Shown here in pieces: positions 8,981-17,716 of a stretch of 64,000 bases of DNA. Each line of letters opens with the position of its first letter. The stretch's first letter is position 1. A model generated the notes under the pieces. That model was not told the origin of the DNA and ran no database searches. It saw nothing but the letters and a program-made list of their open reading frames with translations. The stretch covers positions 41,712 through 105,711 of the forward strand of contig JAQVCT010000010.1 in the NCBI GenBank assembly GCA_028689655.1, read 5' to 3'. Made by a program: the position numbers and the translations under genes. The stretch is from Lachnospiraceae bacterium (GTDB taxonomy: Bacteria; Bacillota; Clostridia; Lachnospirales; Lachnospiraceae).

Positions 8981-10357
8981 TTATAGATTCATATGCTCCA
9001 AATCCACCAGAAAAAGATTATTTTGTTTCTCTGCCTCCAACACGATTCTTTCATCAAATCCTTTCATAGAAAATAAATAGAGATAATCCGGAGATAATTT
9101 TGCGTTATCCAAATTAAAGAGATCCCACTCTAAATCCTCATAGGTGGTGGGCATCTCTCCACATTTACAGAATCCCGCTATCAGTTTTCCTGACTCATCT
9201 TCCCGAATCATATCGATATTGCCCGTCTTACCTACCCATTCCCCGGTTTTTGCTGTCTGAAAATGTAACAATTCCTGCGCTTCCGGTAAATCCAGATAAA
9301 AATCCAGATAGGAAGCACAGATTTCTCTGTAAGCATCCGCAAGATAGGTCAAAAAGGTAGGTCGAATATAGGTCTCATAAAACAGTTCTTCACTCATCTC
9401 TTCCAACTTGCTTAAATTAGGGAATACATAAGTATACCAGAATGCCGCAAATTTATTTTGAATGCGGTAAACACCCTTTTTTGCATTTTCCCTGCCATCG
9501 GTATCGTAGGAAAATACCTTTTCCACGATTTCCAATTGAATCAGATTCTTCATATAGACACTGATCTTCGCTCTGGAAAAAGCTGTGGCAATATAGATAT
9601 CATTGAGTTTATCCCTGCCGGATGCCAAAGTCTCCAGGATGGTATTATATACCCCCGTCTCCCGCAGATCATCTAACAGCATTCCTTCCCCGAACAGTCT
9701 GCCAAAAGAATTTGTCTTTAACAGAACCCTGCAGATATTTTGCTCAATGTCAACAGAAGGATCCATCTCCCGCAAGATGCCCGGCACTCCTCCGGTCACG
9801 CCATAGAGCATGAGGCAGGCACGCATTGAATACGATGGGAACATTTTTCTGATCCATGTGACAGAAAGTTCTCTGACTTTATATAGACCTGTTATCTTTA
9901 ACGCTGTCCTGCCCATCTTTCGTACCATGGTATTTTCCACCCAGCCAATGGAGGAGCTTGCTAATATGATCATGACCTCCTTCCGAGAATACTCCAGAAA
10001 TGTATTCAATTCACTTATGAATCGGTCACTGGATTTCACCAGCAATTGAAATTCATCCATGATCATAATTATTTTACGCGTTTCATTCCCAATGCTGTCT
10101 CTGAACAGGGTCTCAAAAGACTGTCGGGGCATGTTCTGCTCGTCTCCGGATAAGAACGCTCTCTGTAACATCTGTAACTGCATCGTCTCCGAACAGGAAT
10201 GCGCCAGATAATACAGATGAGGATGTATCTTTGCAAATTCCAGCAGCAGGCTGGTCTTTCCAATATTTTTCTGACCATATACAATTAAAAGCTGATTTCC
10301 GGTCTTCTCATAGACTTGTTGCAAATATGAGAGTTCTGCCTCTCTTCCTACCAGCAT
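8981..10357 (-). CDS. AAA ATPase, archaeal-type ATP-binding protein
   Basis: A 458-residue P-loop ATPase. It opens LVGREAELSYL and has Walker A YGQKNIGKTSLL near residue 30 and Walker B IIMIMDEFQ near residue 103. A winged-helix-like middle and a C-terminal nuclease-like or DUF234-like region follow. This is the general plan of the AAA_14/DUF234 class of ATPases, whose cellular role is mostly unknown. The Walker A loop has an Asn where relatives usually carry Arg. The start has GGAG eight bases upstream. It follows the GGDEF/EAL gene by about 30 bases and may share a transcript with it. Confidence 0.8.
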   Translation of the reverse strand: MLVGREAELSYLQQVYEKTGNQLLIVYGQKNIGKTSLLLEFAKIHPHLYYLAHSCSETMQLQMLQRAFLSGDEQNMPRQSFETLFRDSIGNETRKIIMIMDEFQLLVKSSDRFISELNTFLEYSRKEVMIILASSSIGWVENTMVRKMGRTALKITGLYKVRELSVTWIRKMFPSYSMRACLMLYGVTGGVPGILREMDPSVDIEQNICRVLLKTNSFGRLFGEGMLLDDLRETGVYNTILETLASGRDKLNDIYIATAFSRAKISVYMKNLIQLEIVEKVFSYDTDGRENAKKGVYRIQNKFAAFWYTYVFPNLSKLEEMSEELFYETYIRPTFLTYLADAYREICASYLDFYLDLPEAQELLHFQTAKTGEWVGKTGNIDMIREDESGKLIAGFCKCGEMPTTYEDLEWDLFNLDNAKLSPDYLYLFSMKGFDERIVLEAEKQNNLFLVDLEHMNL

Positions 10358-10388
10358 AGTATTCTCCGATCTTTGTCATGTAAGATTA

Positions 10389-12128
10389 TTATTCCCGACT
10401 TAATAATGCTTCCATTTCTTCATATGTCTTTGGTTTTCCCAGCAGGAAGCCCTGAATCGTGTTGCATCCGATTCCTTTCAGATAGTCATATTGTTCCCTT
10501 GTCTCCACACCCTCTGCAATGATCTCAAATCCCAGCTTTTGTGCCATAGTTATAATGGAATTAACGATTATGTTGCTTGCCTCGTCCTTTGTGACAGAAT
10601 CAATGAAAGATTTATCGATCTTCAGCGTATTGATGGGCAGCCCTTTTAGATAAGACAGGGAGGAAAAGCCTGTCCCAAAATCATCCAGAGATACATGGAT
10701 TCCGTAATCCCGAAGTGTGAGCATCTTCTGCACCACATCATCGAAATCTTCGATCAAAACACTTTCTGTGATTTCCAGTTCAATATCTTTACATTCAATA
10801 TTGTATTTCTTTAATACACTGAGTAATTTTGGGATAAAATCTCTCTTTCTGTACTGAATGGCAGATATATTGATGGACAGGACAAATGCGTAGCGATATC
10901 TTTGCTTCCAGTCCGCATAGGTCTTGATACTCTCTTCTATGATCCAGTCCCCAATTGAAATAATGAGACCATTTTTCTCTGCAATGGGAATAAATACCGA
11001 TGGCGAGACCATGGTACCATCCAGATCCTGCCATCTGATCAGCGCCTCTATTCCACGTAAGGCATGGGTCTTCACAGAATACTGTGGCTGATAGCATACG
11101 GTAAAATTATGAATTGCGATTGCTTCCTTTAATTTATGCTCGATCACTACATTTTGTAAAAAATCATCCAATATCTTTGCATTGAAATACTGAATCGATC
11201 CTTTTCCATTTTTCTTGGAACGGAACATAACGATCTCCGCATAATTGATCAATTCCACTGCCGTGGTGGCGGCTTCCGGATATTCCGCTACACCGTAACT
11301 TACCGTCATGGTCAATTCTCTGCGATCTGACAGTAAAAATGGCTTCGTAATCCTGTCCTCGATGGCATTATAGATATATTCCACGCTTCTGGAACCACAG
11401 GGATCATAGATGGCAATGCAGAAGATATCACTGGTAAAATGGGATATTATGACATCATCTGAATTGAACTCATTGAGGAACTGTCCAAACTGCTGTACCA
11501 GTTCATCCCCCACGATCATTCCCATCCCATCATTGATCTTCCTGAATCCATCGATATCCACGAACATCACACTGATGATCTCATTGTTCACAGCCTTCTT
11601 GATCCATTCTGACAAAACCTTAACAAATTTATTTCTATTATATAACCCCGTAAGCCCATCATAATAAGCCATATACAACAACTCATCTTTTTGTATTTTT
11701 CCATGAGTGATATTCTGGATACGTATGGTCTTATTCAGAGGATTGTGTCCTTCATCATATTTGATGCTTACTTTGATCTCGATCCAGGTCTTGTGATCCG
11801 CCAGACAGCATTCTCCACTATCCAGGTCTTTCCCACTTTTCTCCAGAAATAAAAGTTCCTTCATGGGAATCATGAACTTATCCTCAGTGCAGTCCACGAT
11901 AACATTCAGATCTTTTACATCTTCCACCTGAAAATTAAAGAAACTGTTCCAACTTCCCAGTACCTCAATATGCTTCTTCGTAAAATCATAGAAAATGAAG
12001 GCATTCTGTGAAGTTTCACAAATCAATTGATACATAGTCTCCCTATCTTTTAATTTGTGATTCAATGCAGTCAGTAAATCTATCTGGTAATGTAATTCGT
12101 CCACAAAAGAATGCCCCCATTTCCCCAA
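10389..12128 (-). CDS. GGDEF (degenerate)-EAL cyclic-di-GMP phosphodiesterase
   Basis: A 579-residue signalling protein. Residues 1-130 look PAS-like. A GGDEF domain (about 150-310) keeps YDGLTGLYNRN but has TSDIF where the GGDEF signature should be, so it is unlikely to make c-di-GMP. The EAL domain (about 325-575) keeps EALIRW, LEITESVL, DDFGTGFSSLSYL, KIDKSF and AEGVET, the residues that bind metal and substrate, so phosphodiesterase activity is likely. There is no membrane segment. The track-length start is a TTG with a poor Shine-Dalgarno, so the true start could lie further in. It sits 23 bases after asd. Confidence 0.9.
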   Translation of the reverse strand: MGKWGHSFVDELHYQIDLLTALNHKLKDRETMYQLICETSQNAFIFYDFTKKHIEVLGSWNSFFNFQVEDVKDLNVIVDCTEDKFMIPMKELLFLEKSGKDLDSGECCLADHKTWIEIKVSIKYDEGHNPLNKTIRIQNITHGKIQKDELLYMAYYDGLTGLYNRNKFVKVLSEWIKKAVNNEIISVMFVDIDGFRKINDGMGMIVGDELVQQFGQFLNEFNSDDVIISHFTSDIFCIAIYDPCGSRSVEYIYNAIEDRITKPFLLSDRRELTMTVSYGVAEYPEAATTAVELINYAEIVMFRSKKNGKGSIQYFNAKILDDFLQNVVIEHKLKEAIAIHNFTVCYQPQYSVKTHALRGIEALIRWQDLDGTMVSPSVFIPIAEKNGLIISIGDWIIEESIKTYADWKQRYRYAFVLSINISAIQYRKRDFIPKLLSVLKKYNIECKDIELEITESVLIEDFDDVVQKMLTLRDYGIHVSLDDFGTGFSSLSYLKGLPINTLKIDKSFIDSVTKDEASNIIVNSIITMAQKLGFEIIAEGVETREQYDYLKGIGCNTIQGFLLGKPKTYEEMEALLSRE

Positions 12129-12151
12129 CTTATCCCATTAAAAATTATTAC

Positions 12152-13237
12152 TTATTTTCTGGTAATATAGCCCTGTGATTTCAATAATTCTGCACACAGT
12201 ACAGCTCCACCTGCCGCACCACGTACTGTATTGTGGGATAACCCTACAAATTTCCAATCATACACATGGTCTTCTCTGATACGTCCCACAGAGATCCCCA
12301 TTCCATTCTCAGAATTAACGTCCAGCTGAACTTGTGGCCTGTTATCTTCCTCCAGATACTGAATGAACTGCTTTGGTGCACTCGGAAGCGCTAATTCCTG
12401 GGGAAGACCTTTGAATTCCACTAATTTCTGAATCAGTTGTTCTTTGGTGGGTTTCTTTCTGAATTTTACAAATACAGCGGCCGTATGACCATTTAAGATG
12501 GGTACACGGATACACTGACATGTGATCACTGGTGAGGTGGCTGGCACGATGACGCCATCCTCCACTTTACCCCAGATTCTAAGGGGCTCTTTTTCAGATT
12601 TTTCTTCCTCTCCACCGATATACGGGATAATATTGCCTTCCATCTCCGGCCAGTCTTTGAATGTCTTTCCGGCTCCTGAGATTGCCTGATAAGTGGTTGC
12701 TACCACTTCATATGGTTCGAACTCTTTCCATGCTGTCAATACAGGTGCATAGCTCTGGATGGAACAGTTAGGCTTTACAGCGATAAAACCTCTTGTGGTT
12801 CCCAGACGTTTTTTCTGTGATTCGATGACTTTCATGTGCTCCGGATTGATCTCCGGTACCACCATCGGCACATCCTCTGTCCATCTGTGCGCGCTGTTAT
12901 TGGAGACAACCGGCGTCTCTGTCTTCGCATATTCTTCTTCTATTTTCTTGATCTCATCCTTTGTCATATCTACCGCACTGAACACGAAGTCCACTTTGGC
13001 AGCTACTTTCTCTACTTCATTCACATTCATGACCAGGATATTTTTCACATTTTCAGGCATTGGTGTATCCATTTTCCATCTGCCGCCTACAGCCTCTTCA
13101 TATCTCTTACCTGCAGAACGTGGGCTTGCTGCAATGGTCGTTACCTCGAACCATGGATGATTCTCCAGCAAAGAAATGAATCTCTGACCTACCATACCTG
13201 TTCCACCTAAAATACCAACTTTTAATTTCTCACTCAT
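12152..13237 (-). CDS. asd: Aspartate-semialdehyde dehydrogenase
   Basis: Reduces aspartyl phosphate to aspartate semialdehyde with NADPH, the branch point to lysine/diaminopimelate, threonine and methionine. The 361-residue protein has the N-terminal nucleotide-binding motif GGTGMVGQRF and the catalytic cysteine in KPNCSIQ. The C-terminal VGLSHNTVRGAAGGAVL is typical of the group that includes archaeal and fungal enzymes. Its ATG lies one base after the argH stop, so the two are translationally linked. There is no other aspartate-pathway gene in the window. Confidence 0.95.
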   Translation of the reverse strand: MSEKLKVGILGGTGMVGQRFISLLENHPWFEVTTIAASPRSAGKRYEEAVGGRWKMDTPMPENVKNILVMNVNEVEKVAAKVDFVFSAVDMTKDEIKKIEEEYAKTETPVVSNNSAHRWTEDVPMVVPEINPEHMKVIESQKKRLGTTRGFIAVKPNCSIQSYAPVLTAWKEFEPYEVVATTYQAISGAGKTFKDWPEMEGNIIPYIGGEEEKSEKEPLRIWGKVEDGVIVPATSPVITCQCIRVPILNGHTAAVFVKFRKKPTKEQLIQKLVEFKGLPQELALPSAPKQFIQYLEEDNRPQVQLDVNSENGMGISVGRIREDHVYDWKFVGLSHNTVRGAAGGAVLCAELLKSQGYITRK

Positions 13238-13238
13238 T

Positions 13239-14642
13239 TTAGTCCCTTTCCTTTCTCATCTCGAACTCCTCAGCAAGATACGCTTTATTACTTGCAATTA
13301 CTTTTTGCATTGCTTTTTCACTTGGTGCGCCGATGGTCAGACGCTTTTGTACACAGGTCTCCAGACTGATTGCCTGATAGATATCTGATTCAAATATCGG
13401 AGAGATCTTCTGATACTCTTCGATGGATAATTCATCTAATGATTTATTCTGCTGGATGCAATATAAGACCAGTCTTCCGATAATACCGTGGGCATCCCGG
13501 AAGGGAACGCCCTTATTTACCAGGTAGTCAGCCGCATCTGTGGCATTGGTAAAGCCATTCATGGCACTCTTTTCCATAATGGCATTGTTGAACTTCATCG
13601 TTCCGATCATCCCATTGAACAGTGATATACATCCCTTTACGGTGTCAATGGCATCGAATGTCAGCTCCTTGTCCTCCTGCATATCCTTGTTATACGCCAG
13701 AGGAAGTCCCTTCATGGTGGTGAGCAGTGACATCAATGCGCCGTAGACACGGCCTGTCTTACCCCGAACCAACTCTGCGATATCTGGATTTTTCTTCTGG
13801 GGCATGATGCTGCTTCCGGTGGAATAGGCATCATCGATCTCCACGAACCGATACTCATTGGAATTCCATAGGATGATCTCCTCCGAAAATCTGCTGAGGT
13901 GCATCATGATGGTGGATAATGCTGACAGAAATTCAATGAGGTAATCACGATCCGCAACGGAATCAATACTGTTCAGGGTAGGTCCTTCAAAACCCAGAAG
14001 GCTCGCTGTATATTCACGATCCAGAGGATACGTGGTACCAGCCAGTGCCCCCGATCCCAACGGACAGTAATTCATGCGGGCGTAGATATCTTTCATCCGA
14101 AGCCTGTCTCTCTTGAACATCTCGAAGTATGCGCCCAGATGATGTGCTAATGTAATAGGCTGCGCTTTCTGCAAATGGGTGAATCCCGGCATATAAGTAT
14201 CAATATTTTTCTCCATGATCTCTATCAGGGTCTCCAATAACTCTTTCAGCAGCTGATCTGTGACCAGCACTTCTGATCTGGTATATAATTTCATGTCCAG
14301 TGCCACCTGGTCGTTCCTGCTCCTGCCTGTATGTAATTTCTTTCCCACATCTCCGATGCGGTCAATGAGATTGGCCTCCACAAAACTGTGGATATCTTCA
14401 TATTCACCGGTGATCTTTAATGTCCCATTCTCCACGTCCTCGCAAATACTGGTTAAACCCTTCACAATTTCATCTTTTTCCCCATTTGTGAGGATTCCCT
14501 GCCTGGCAAGCATGATCACATGGGCAACACTTCCCTCGATATCCTGCTTATAGAACTTCTGGTCAAAGGAAATCGATGCATTAAAATTGTATACAAGCTG
14601 ATCTGTTTCTTTGGTAAATCTACCTCCCCAAAGCTGTGCCAT
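13239..14642 (-). CDS. argH: Argininosuccinate lyase
   Basis: Splits argininosuccinate into arginine and fumarate, the last step of arginine synthesis. The 467-residue length is normal. The sequence opens [14 protein letters not shown] and contains [29 protein letters not shown] and the fumarase/lyase superfamily signature [14 protein letters not shown]. The start is supported by GGAGG upstream. A promoter with a palindrome lies just before it and asd follows one base after its stop. argG is not in the window. Confidence 0.97.
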   Translation of the reverse strand: MAQLWGGRFTKETDQLVYNFNASISFDQKFYKQDIEGSVAHVIMLARQGILTNGEKDEIVKGLTSICEDVENGTLKITGEYEDIHSFVEANLIDRIGDVGKKLHTGRSRNDQVALDMKLYTRSEVLVTDQLLKELLETLIEIMEKNIDTYMPGFTHLQKAQPITLAHHLGAYFEMFKRDRLRMKDIYARMNYCPLGSGALAGTTYPLDREYTASLLGFEGPTLNSIDSVADRDYLIEFLSALSTIMMHLSRFSEEIILWNSNEYRFVEIDDAYSTGSSIMPQKKNPDIAELVRGKTGRVYGALMSLLTTMKGLPLAYNKDMQEDKELTFDAIDTVKGCISLFNGMIGTMKFNNAIMEKSAMNGFTNATDAADYLVNKGVPFRDAHGIIGRLVLYCIQQNKSLDELSIEEYQKISPIFESDIYQAISLETCVQKRLTIGAPSEKAMQKVIASNKAYLAEEFEMRKERD

Positions 14643-14690
14643 ATCTATATTCCTCCATCTTATCTTTTACCTTTATTAAATCTTCATTTG

Positions 14691-14724
14691 ATATTATCAT
14701 AAACACCGCTTTATTGCAATAAAG
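14691..14724 (-). promoter_or_regulatory. argH promoter with palindromic operator
   Basis: On the minus strand TTGCAA (14719-14714) and TAATAT (14696-14691) are 17 bases apart, a good sigma-A promoter for argH-asd. The -35 box is the centre of a perfect 16-bp palindrome, CTTTATTGCAATAAAG (14709-14724). A repressor bound there would block the promoter; it does not clearly match an ArgR box, so the regulator is unknown. Confidence 0.6.
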
Positions 14725-14834
14725 TGTTCAATTTTTTTATAAGAATATTCGATTGTTATGATCTAAAATTCACAGAAACCTCTTTCGGCACATATGATAT
14801 TCTATATCTGAACATCATGTAAAAAGGAGCGATC

Positions 14835-15611
14835 ATGATAGAAACACAGCCTAAAGTACTGATGGCACTGAAAAATGTCAGCTATTCCTATCACAGTCTA
14901 AGCGGTGAAATTCCCGCACTTTCCAATATATCTTTCAATATTTACAACGAAGAATTTCTGGCGATCGTCGGTCCCAGTGGATGTGGAAAATCCACGCTGC
15001 TCTCTCTGATCGCCAAATTGAATGAACCGGAACAAGGCACTATTTTTGTAGAAAATCCAGACGGTATGATTCGTTATCCCAAAGTCGGCTACATGCTGCA
15101 GCGTGACCATCTCTTTGAATGGAGAACGATCTATCGCAACGTGACGCTGGGGCTGGAGATCAATCATCAGCTCCAGGAGGAACGGCTGGCATATGTGGAG
15201 CAGCTGCTGGAGGAATATGGACTCTCCTCCTTTCGGAATAAAAAGCCAAGTGAACTATCCGGAGGTATGCGGCAAAGGGCGGCACTGATCCGAACCCTTG
15301 CCCTGAATCCGGATATTCTGCTCCTGGATGAACCTTTCAGTGCCCTGGATTATCAGACACGGCTCTCCGTCTCCGGGGATATCTGTCAGTTGATCCGTAA
15401 GACCGGAAAGACTGCCATACTGATCACCCACGATCTGTCGGAAGCCATCAGTATCGCTGATCGGATCATCGTGTTGAGCAAACGACCGGGAACCGTCAAA
15501 AAAATTATTCCCATCTCATTGAGCGTCGCTCATAAGACACCCCTGGAGTCACGAAATGCAGTGGAATTTCGTGATTATTTCAATTTATTATGGAAGGAGA
15601 TCGACTCATGA
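14835..15611 (+). CDS. ABC transporter ATPase, SsuB/TauB/NrtD type
   Basis: A 258-residue ATPase energising import. It has Walker A GPSGCGKST (about residue 49), a Q-loop at LQRDHLFEW, signature LSGGMRQRAALIRTLA, Walker B ILLLDEPFSALD and the switch ITHDLSEA. Relatives drive uptake of sulfonates, nitrate, taurine or thiamine precursors. The Shine-Dalgarno AAAAAGGAG is strong. The stop overlaps the permease start (ATGA), so the two are coupled. No substrate-binding protein gene is next to the pair, so the substrate cannot be inferred. Confidence 0.92.
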   Translation: MIETQPKVLMALKNVSYSYHSLSGEIPALSNISFNIYNEEFLAIVGPSGCGKSTLLSLIAKLNEPEQGTIFVENPDGMIRYPKVGYMLQRDHLFEWRTIYRNVTLGLEINHQLQEERLAYVEQLLEEYGLSSFRNKKPSELSGGMRQRAALIRTLALNPDILLLDEPFSALDYQTRLSVSGDICQLIRKTGKTAILITHDLSEAISIADRIIVLSKRPGTVKKIIPISLSVAHKTPLESRNAVEFRDYFNLLWKEIDS

Positions 15612-16441
15612 ATCTATCCACTCAAACTGCCTCTGAAATGCCCCTGTCCTCCGTCTCCAGTGAGCAGACTGCATTCCTTGAAAAGCATAAAAAATATCAT
15701 CTTTGTATTGCCTTTTCCCGCTGGTCGATCCTGGTCATTTTCCTGTTGTTATGGGAACTGGCTACACAGTTATCCTGGATCGATGGATTTTTTTTCAGCA
15801 GCCCCAGCCGGATCGTGCTGTGTCTTATCCGATTACTGCGGCAGAATGAACTGCTGACCCATTGCTCTATCACACTGGCAGAGACCTTTCTCAGCTTTCT
15901 GCTAGTGACAGTCCTGAGTGTATTATCCTCTATTATTTTCTGGTATTCCCAGAAAACTGCGGAGATCGTAGAACCTTTCCTGGTGGTGTTAAATTCTCTT
16001 CCCAAATCTGCGCTGGCACCTTTATTTATCGTATGGCTGGGCACCGGTATGAAGACCATTATCGTGGCGGGCATCTCTGTTGCACTTTTCGGATCCATCA
16101 TCAGTATCTATAACGGTTTTAAACAAATCGATGCGGAGGAAGTCACCCTGATCTACACCCTGCACGGTACCAAACTGGATGTATTACAGAAAGTGATCAT
16201 CCCTGGTTCCATCCCCACTCTGCTCAGTACCATGAAGGTAAATATCGGGCTTGCCCTGGTGGGTGTGGTCATCGGAGAATTTCTCTCCGCAAAAAGAGGC
16301 CTGGGATATCTCATCATCTATGGCAGCCAGGTGTTCCAGCTGGATCTGGTCATCACCAGTATCATCATCCTGTGTCTCATTGCCATGGGGCTCTATCTAT
16401 GTATCCAGTATATGGAACATTTCTATAAAAAGCATCATTAA
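15608..16441 (+). CDS. ABC transporter permease, SsuC type
   Basis: A 277-residue inner-membrane permease with about six helices and the EAA-type loop around residues 175-195 (TLHGTKLDVLQKVIIPGSIP), where the ATPase docks. I start it at the ATG overlapping the ATPase stop, with GAAGGAG upstream, rather than at an in-frame ATG at 15590 that lies inside the ATPase gene and has no ribosome site. Its stop overlaps, on the other strand, the stop of the VanZ-RDD gene. Together with the ATPase it makes a two-gene importer lacking a local binding protein. Confidence 0.9.
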   Translation: MNLSTQTASEMPLSSVSSEQTAFLEKHKKYHLCIAFSRWSILVIFLLLWELATQLSWIDGFFFSSPSRIVLCLIRLLRQNELLTHCSITLAETFLSFLLVTVLSVLSSIIFWYSQKTAEIVEPFLVVLNSLPKSALAPLFIVWLGTGMKTIIVAGISVALFGSIISIYNGFKQIDAEEVTLIYTLHGTKLDVLQKVIIPGSIPTLLSTMKVNIGLALVGVVIGEFLSAKRGLGYLIIYGSQVFQLDLVITSIIILCLIAMGLYLCIQYMEHFYKKHH

Positions 16442-17616
16442 TCCATCGCTTTATTCTTTTTAGGCTGGGGAATAACACTTTCCTCACAGGTATTGCTGGC
16501 AAATTCATATAAGAATAAATTTCCGTGTATAAAAATGCGAATTACCATACAGCCCCAGAACAGAATCATGAAAACGGCAAGCACGATCATCAGAAATGCA
16601 CCGATGGCGAAATCCATCCTTGTGACAGAATCTGTGTTGATATATTGGAACAGACGAAGCAGGTAGAACGCTCCGGGGGCAAATAATCCATATAAAATCG
16701 TATACCGCACAAAGTATTGCAGGATACCCGCCTTTTTCCCTTTTTTGTCCACCACCTTGATCCGAACGACCCTCTTCCCTATAGTTGCTCCTCCCATGAA
16801 ATAAGAACCCAGGATAAAATAGATTACCACCATGGCAGCATAGAAAACATCACTTTGTATATTATTTAACAATAAGACATTAAACACTGATACAGGCTCA
16901 TACACCGTATGCATCAGTGCTGCTGTCACCATCAGTATGGACCAGTCGATACAGGCTGCAAAGAGCCTTCGGATCACAGAAACCCGCTTTCCTCTCTCAT
17001 AAGAAATCTCATTTAATCTCTCTTTGCTGGGGAACAGGAACACAAAACATGGCTCCATGATAAAACCTATGATTCCACCCATGGTATTGAGCATCAGATC
17101 GTCCACATCGAAGAGACGATACGCTCTGGGGTAGATGCCATATAACCCTGTCAACTGTGTCAATTCGAAAAATAATGACAGGGAAAAAGAAAGTAAAACA
17201 CACTCAAAAATATTTCTCCTGTAATAGTATCTCAAATAGATGCCAAAGGGAATGAACATCAATATATTATATAATACCTGCAAAAAAGCACCGCTGAAAA
17301 AAGAATCCCAATAAGTACCTGGTGTCCACACGGAGAACTTTGTATACATCTCAATATCATTGACGAACTGAAATGGCACCAGCTGTGTGGAGGGTCTGGT
17401 GAGCTTTGCCACTTCCGCAAACGATGGCAGGGGCAATACCACCAGCAGATAGGTACACAGTAAATATAATATAAAAGAATAAAATATAATTGCTCGAAAT
17501 AATACAACCGATCCAAACCTGTGATAATGGATCAGCACATATGGAATCGTAATAAAAGCAGCCATGATGGGGAATAAAATCATTGCCGTATGGATGCTGA
17601 CGCTCAAAGAATACAT
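16438..17616 (-). CDS. VanZ-like and RDD domain membrane protein
   Basis: A 392-residue polytopic membrane protein. Residues about 15-185 form a VanZ-like region (helices with FNILMFIPFGIYLRY- and FELTQL-type segments; relatives are linked to teicoplanin resistance in enterococci). Residues about 200-370 form an RDD region (the GKRVVRIKVVDKKGKKAGILQYFVRYTILYG part). Such fusions occur in Firmicutes and their function is not known. A longer frame begins at 17664, but its first codons fall inside a terminator hairpin. The ATG at 17616 has AAGGAAG upstream and is preferred. Confidence 0.8.
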   Translation of the reverse strand: MYSLSVSIHTAMILFPIMAAFITIPYVLIHYHRFGSVVLFRAIIFYSFILYLLCTYLLVVLPLPSFAEVAKLTRPSTQLVPFQFVNDIEMYTKFSVWTPGTYWDSFFSGAFLQVLYNILMFIPFGIYLRYYYRRNIFECVLLSFSLSLFFELTQLTGLYGIYPRAYRLFDVDDLMLNTMGGIIGFIMEPCFVFLFPSKERLNEISYERGKRVSVIRRLFAACIDWSILMVTAALMHTVYEPVSVFNVLLLNNIQSDVFYAAMVVIYFILGSYFMGGATIGKRVVRIKVVDKKGKKAGILQYFVRYTILYGLFAPGAFYLLRLFQYINTDSVTRMDFAIGAFLMIVLAVFMILFWGCMVIRIFIHGNLFLYEFASNTCEESVIPQPKKNKAMD

Positions 17617-17643
17617 GTGTTTTGCTTCCTTATAATTTAGAAC

Positions 17644-17677
17644 AAGACAGCTTTGAAAATTCATACAAAGCTGTCTT
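17644..17677 (-). terminator. Terminator after the GH25 gene
   Basis: Perfect 12-bp stem AAGACAGCTTTG/CAAAGCTGTCTT with a 10-base loop. It lies 40 bases after the GH25 stop on the minus strand. Flanking T-runs exist on both strands (TTATTTTCTG on plus, TTGTTCTAAATT on minus), so it may work both ways. Confidence 0.75.
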
Positions 17678-17716
17678 ATTTTCTGTTTTTATTTTATTGT
17701 ATTGTATTGTACGAAC

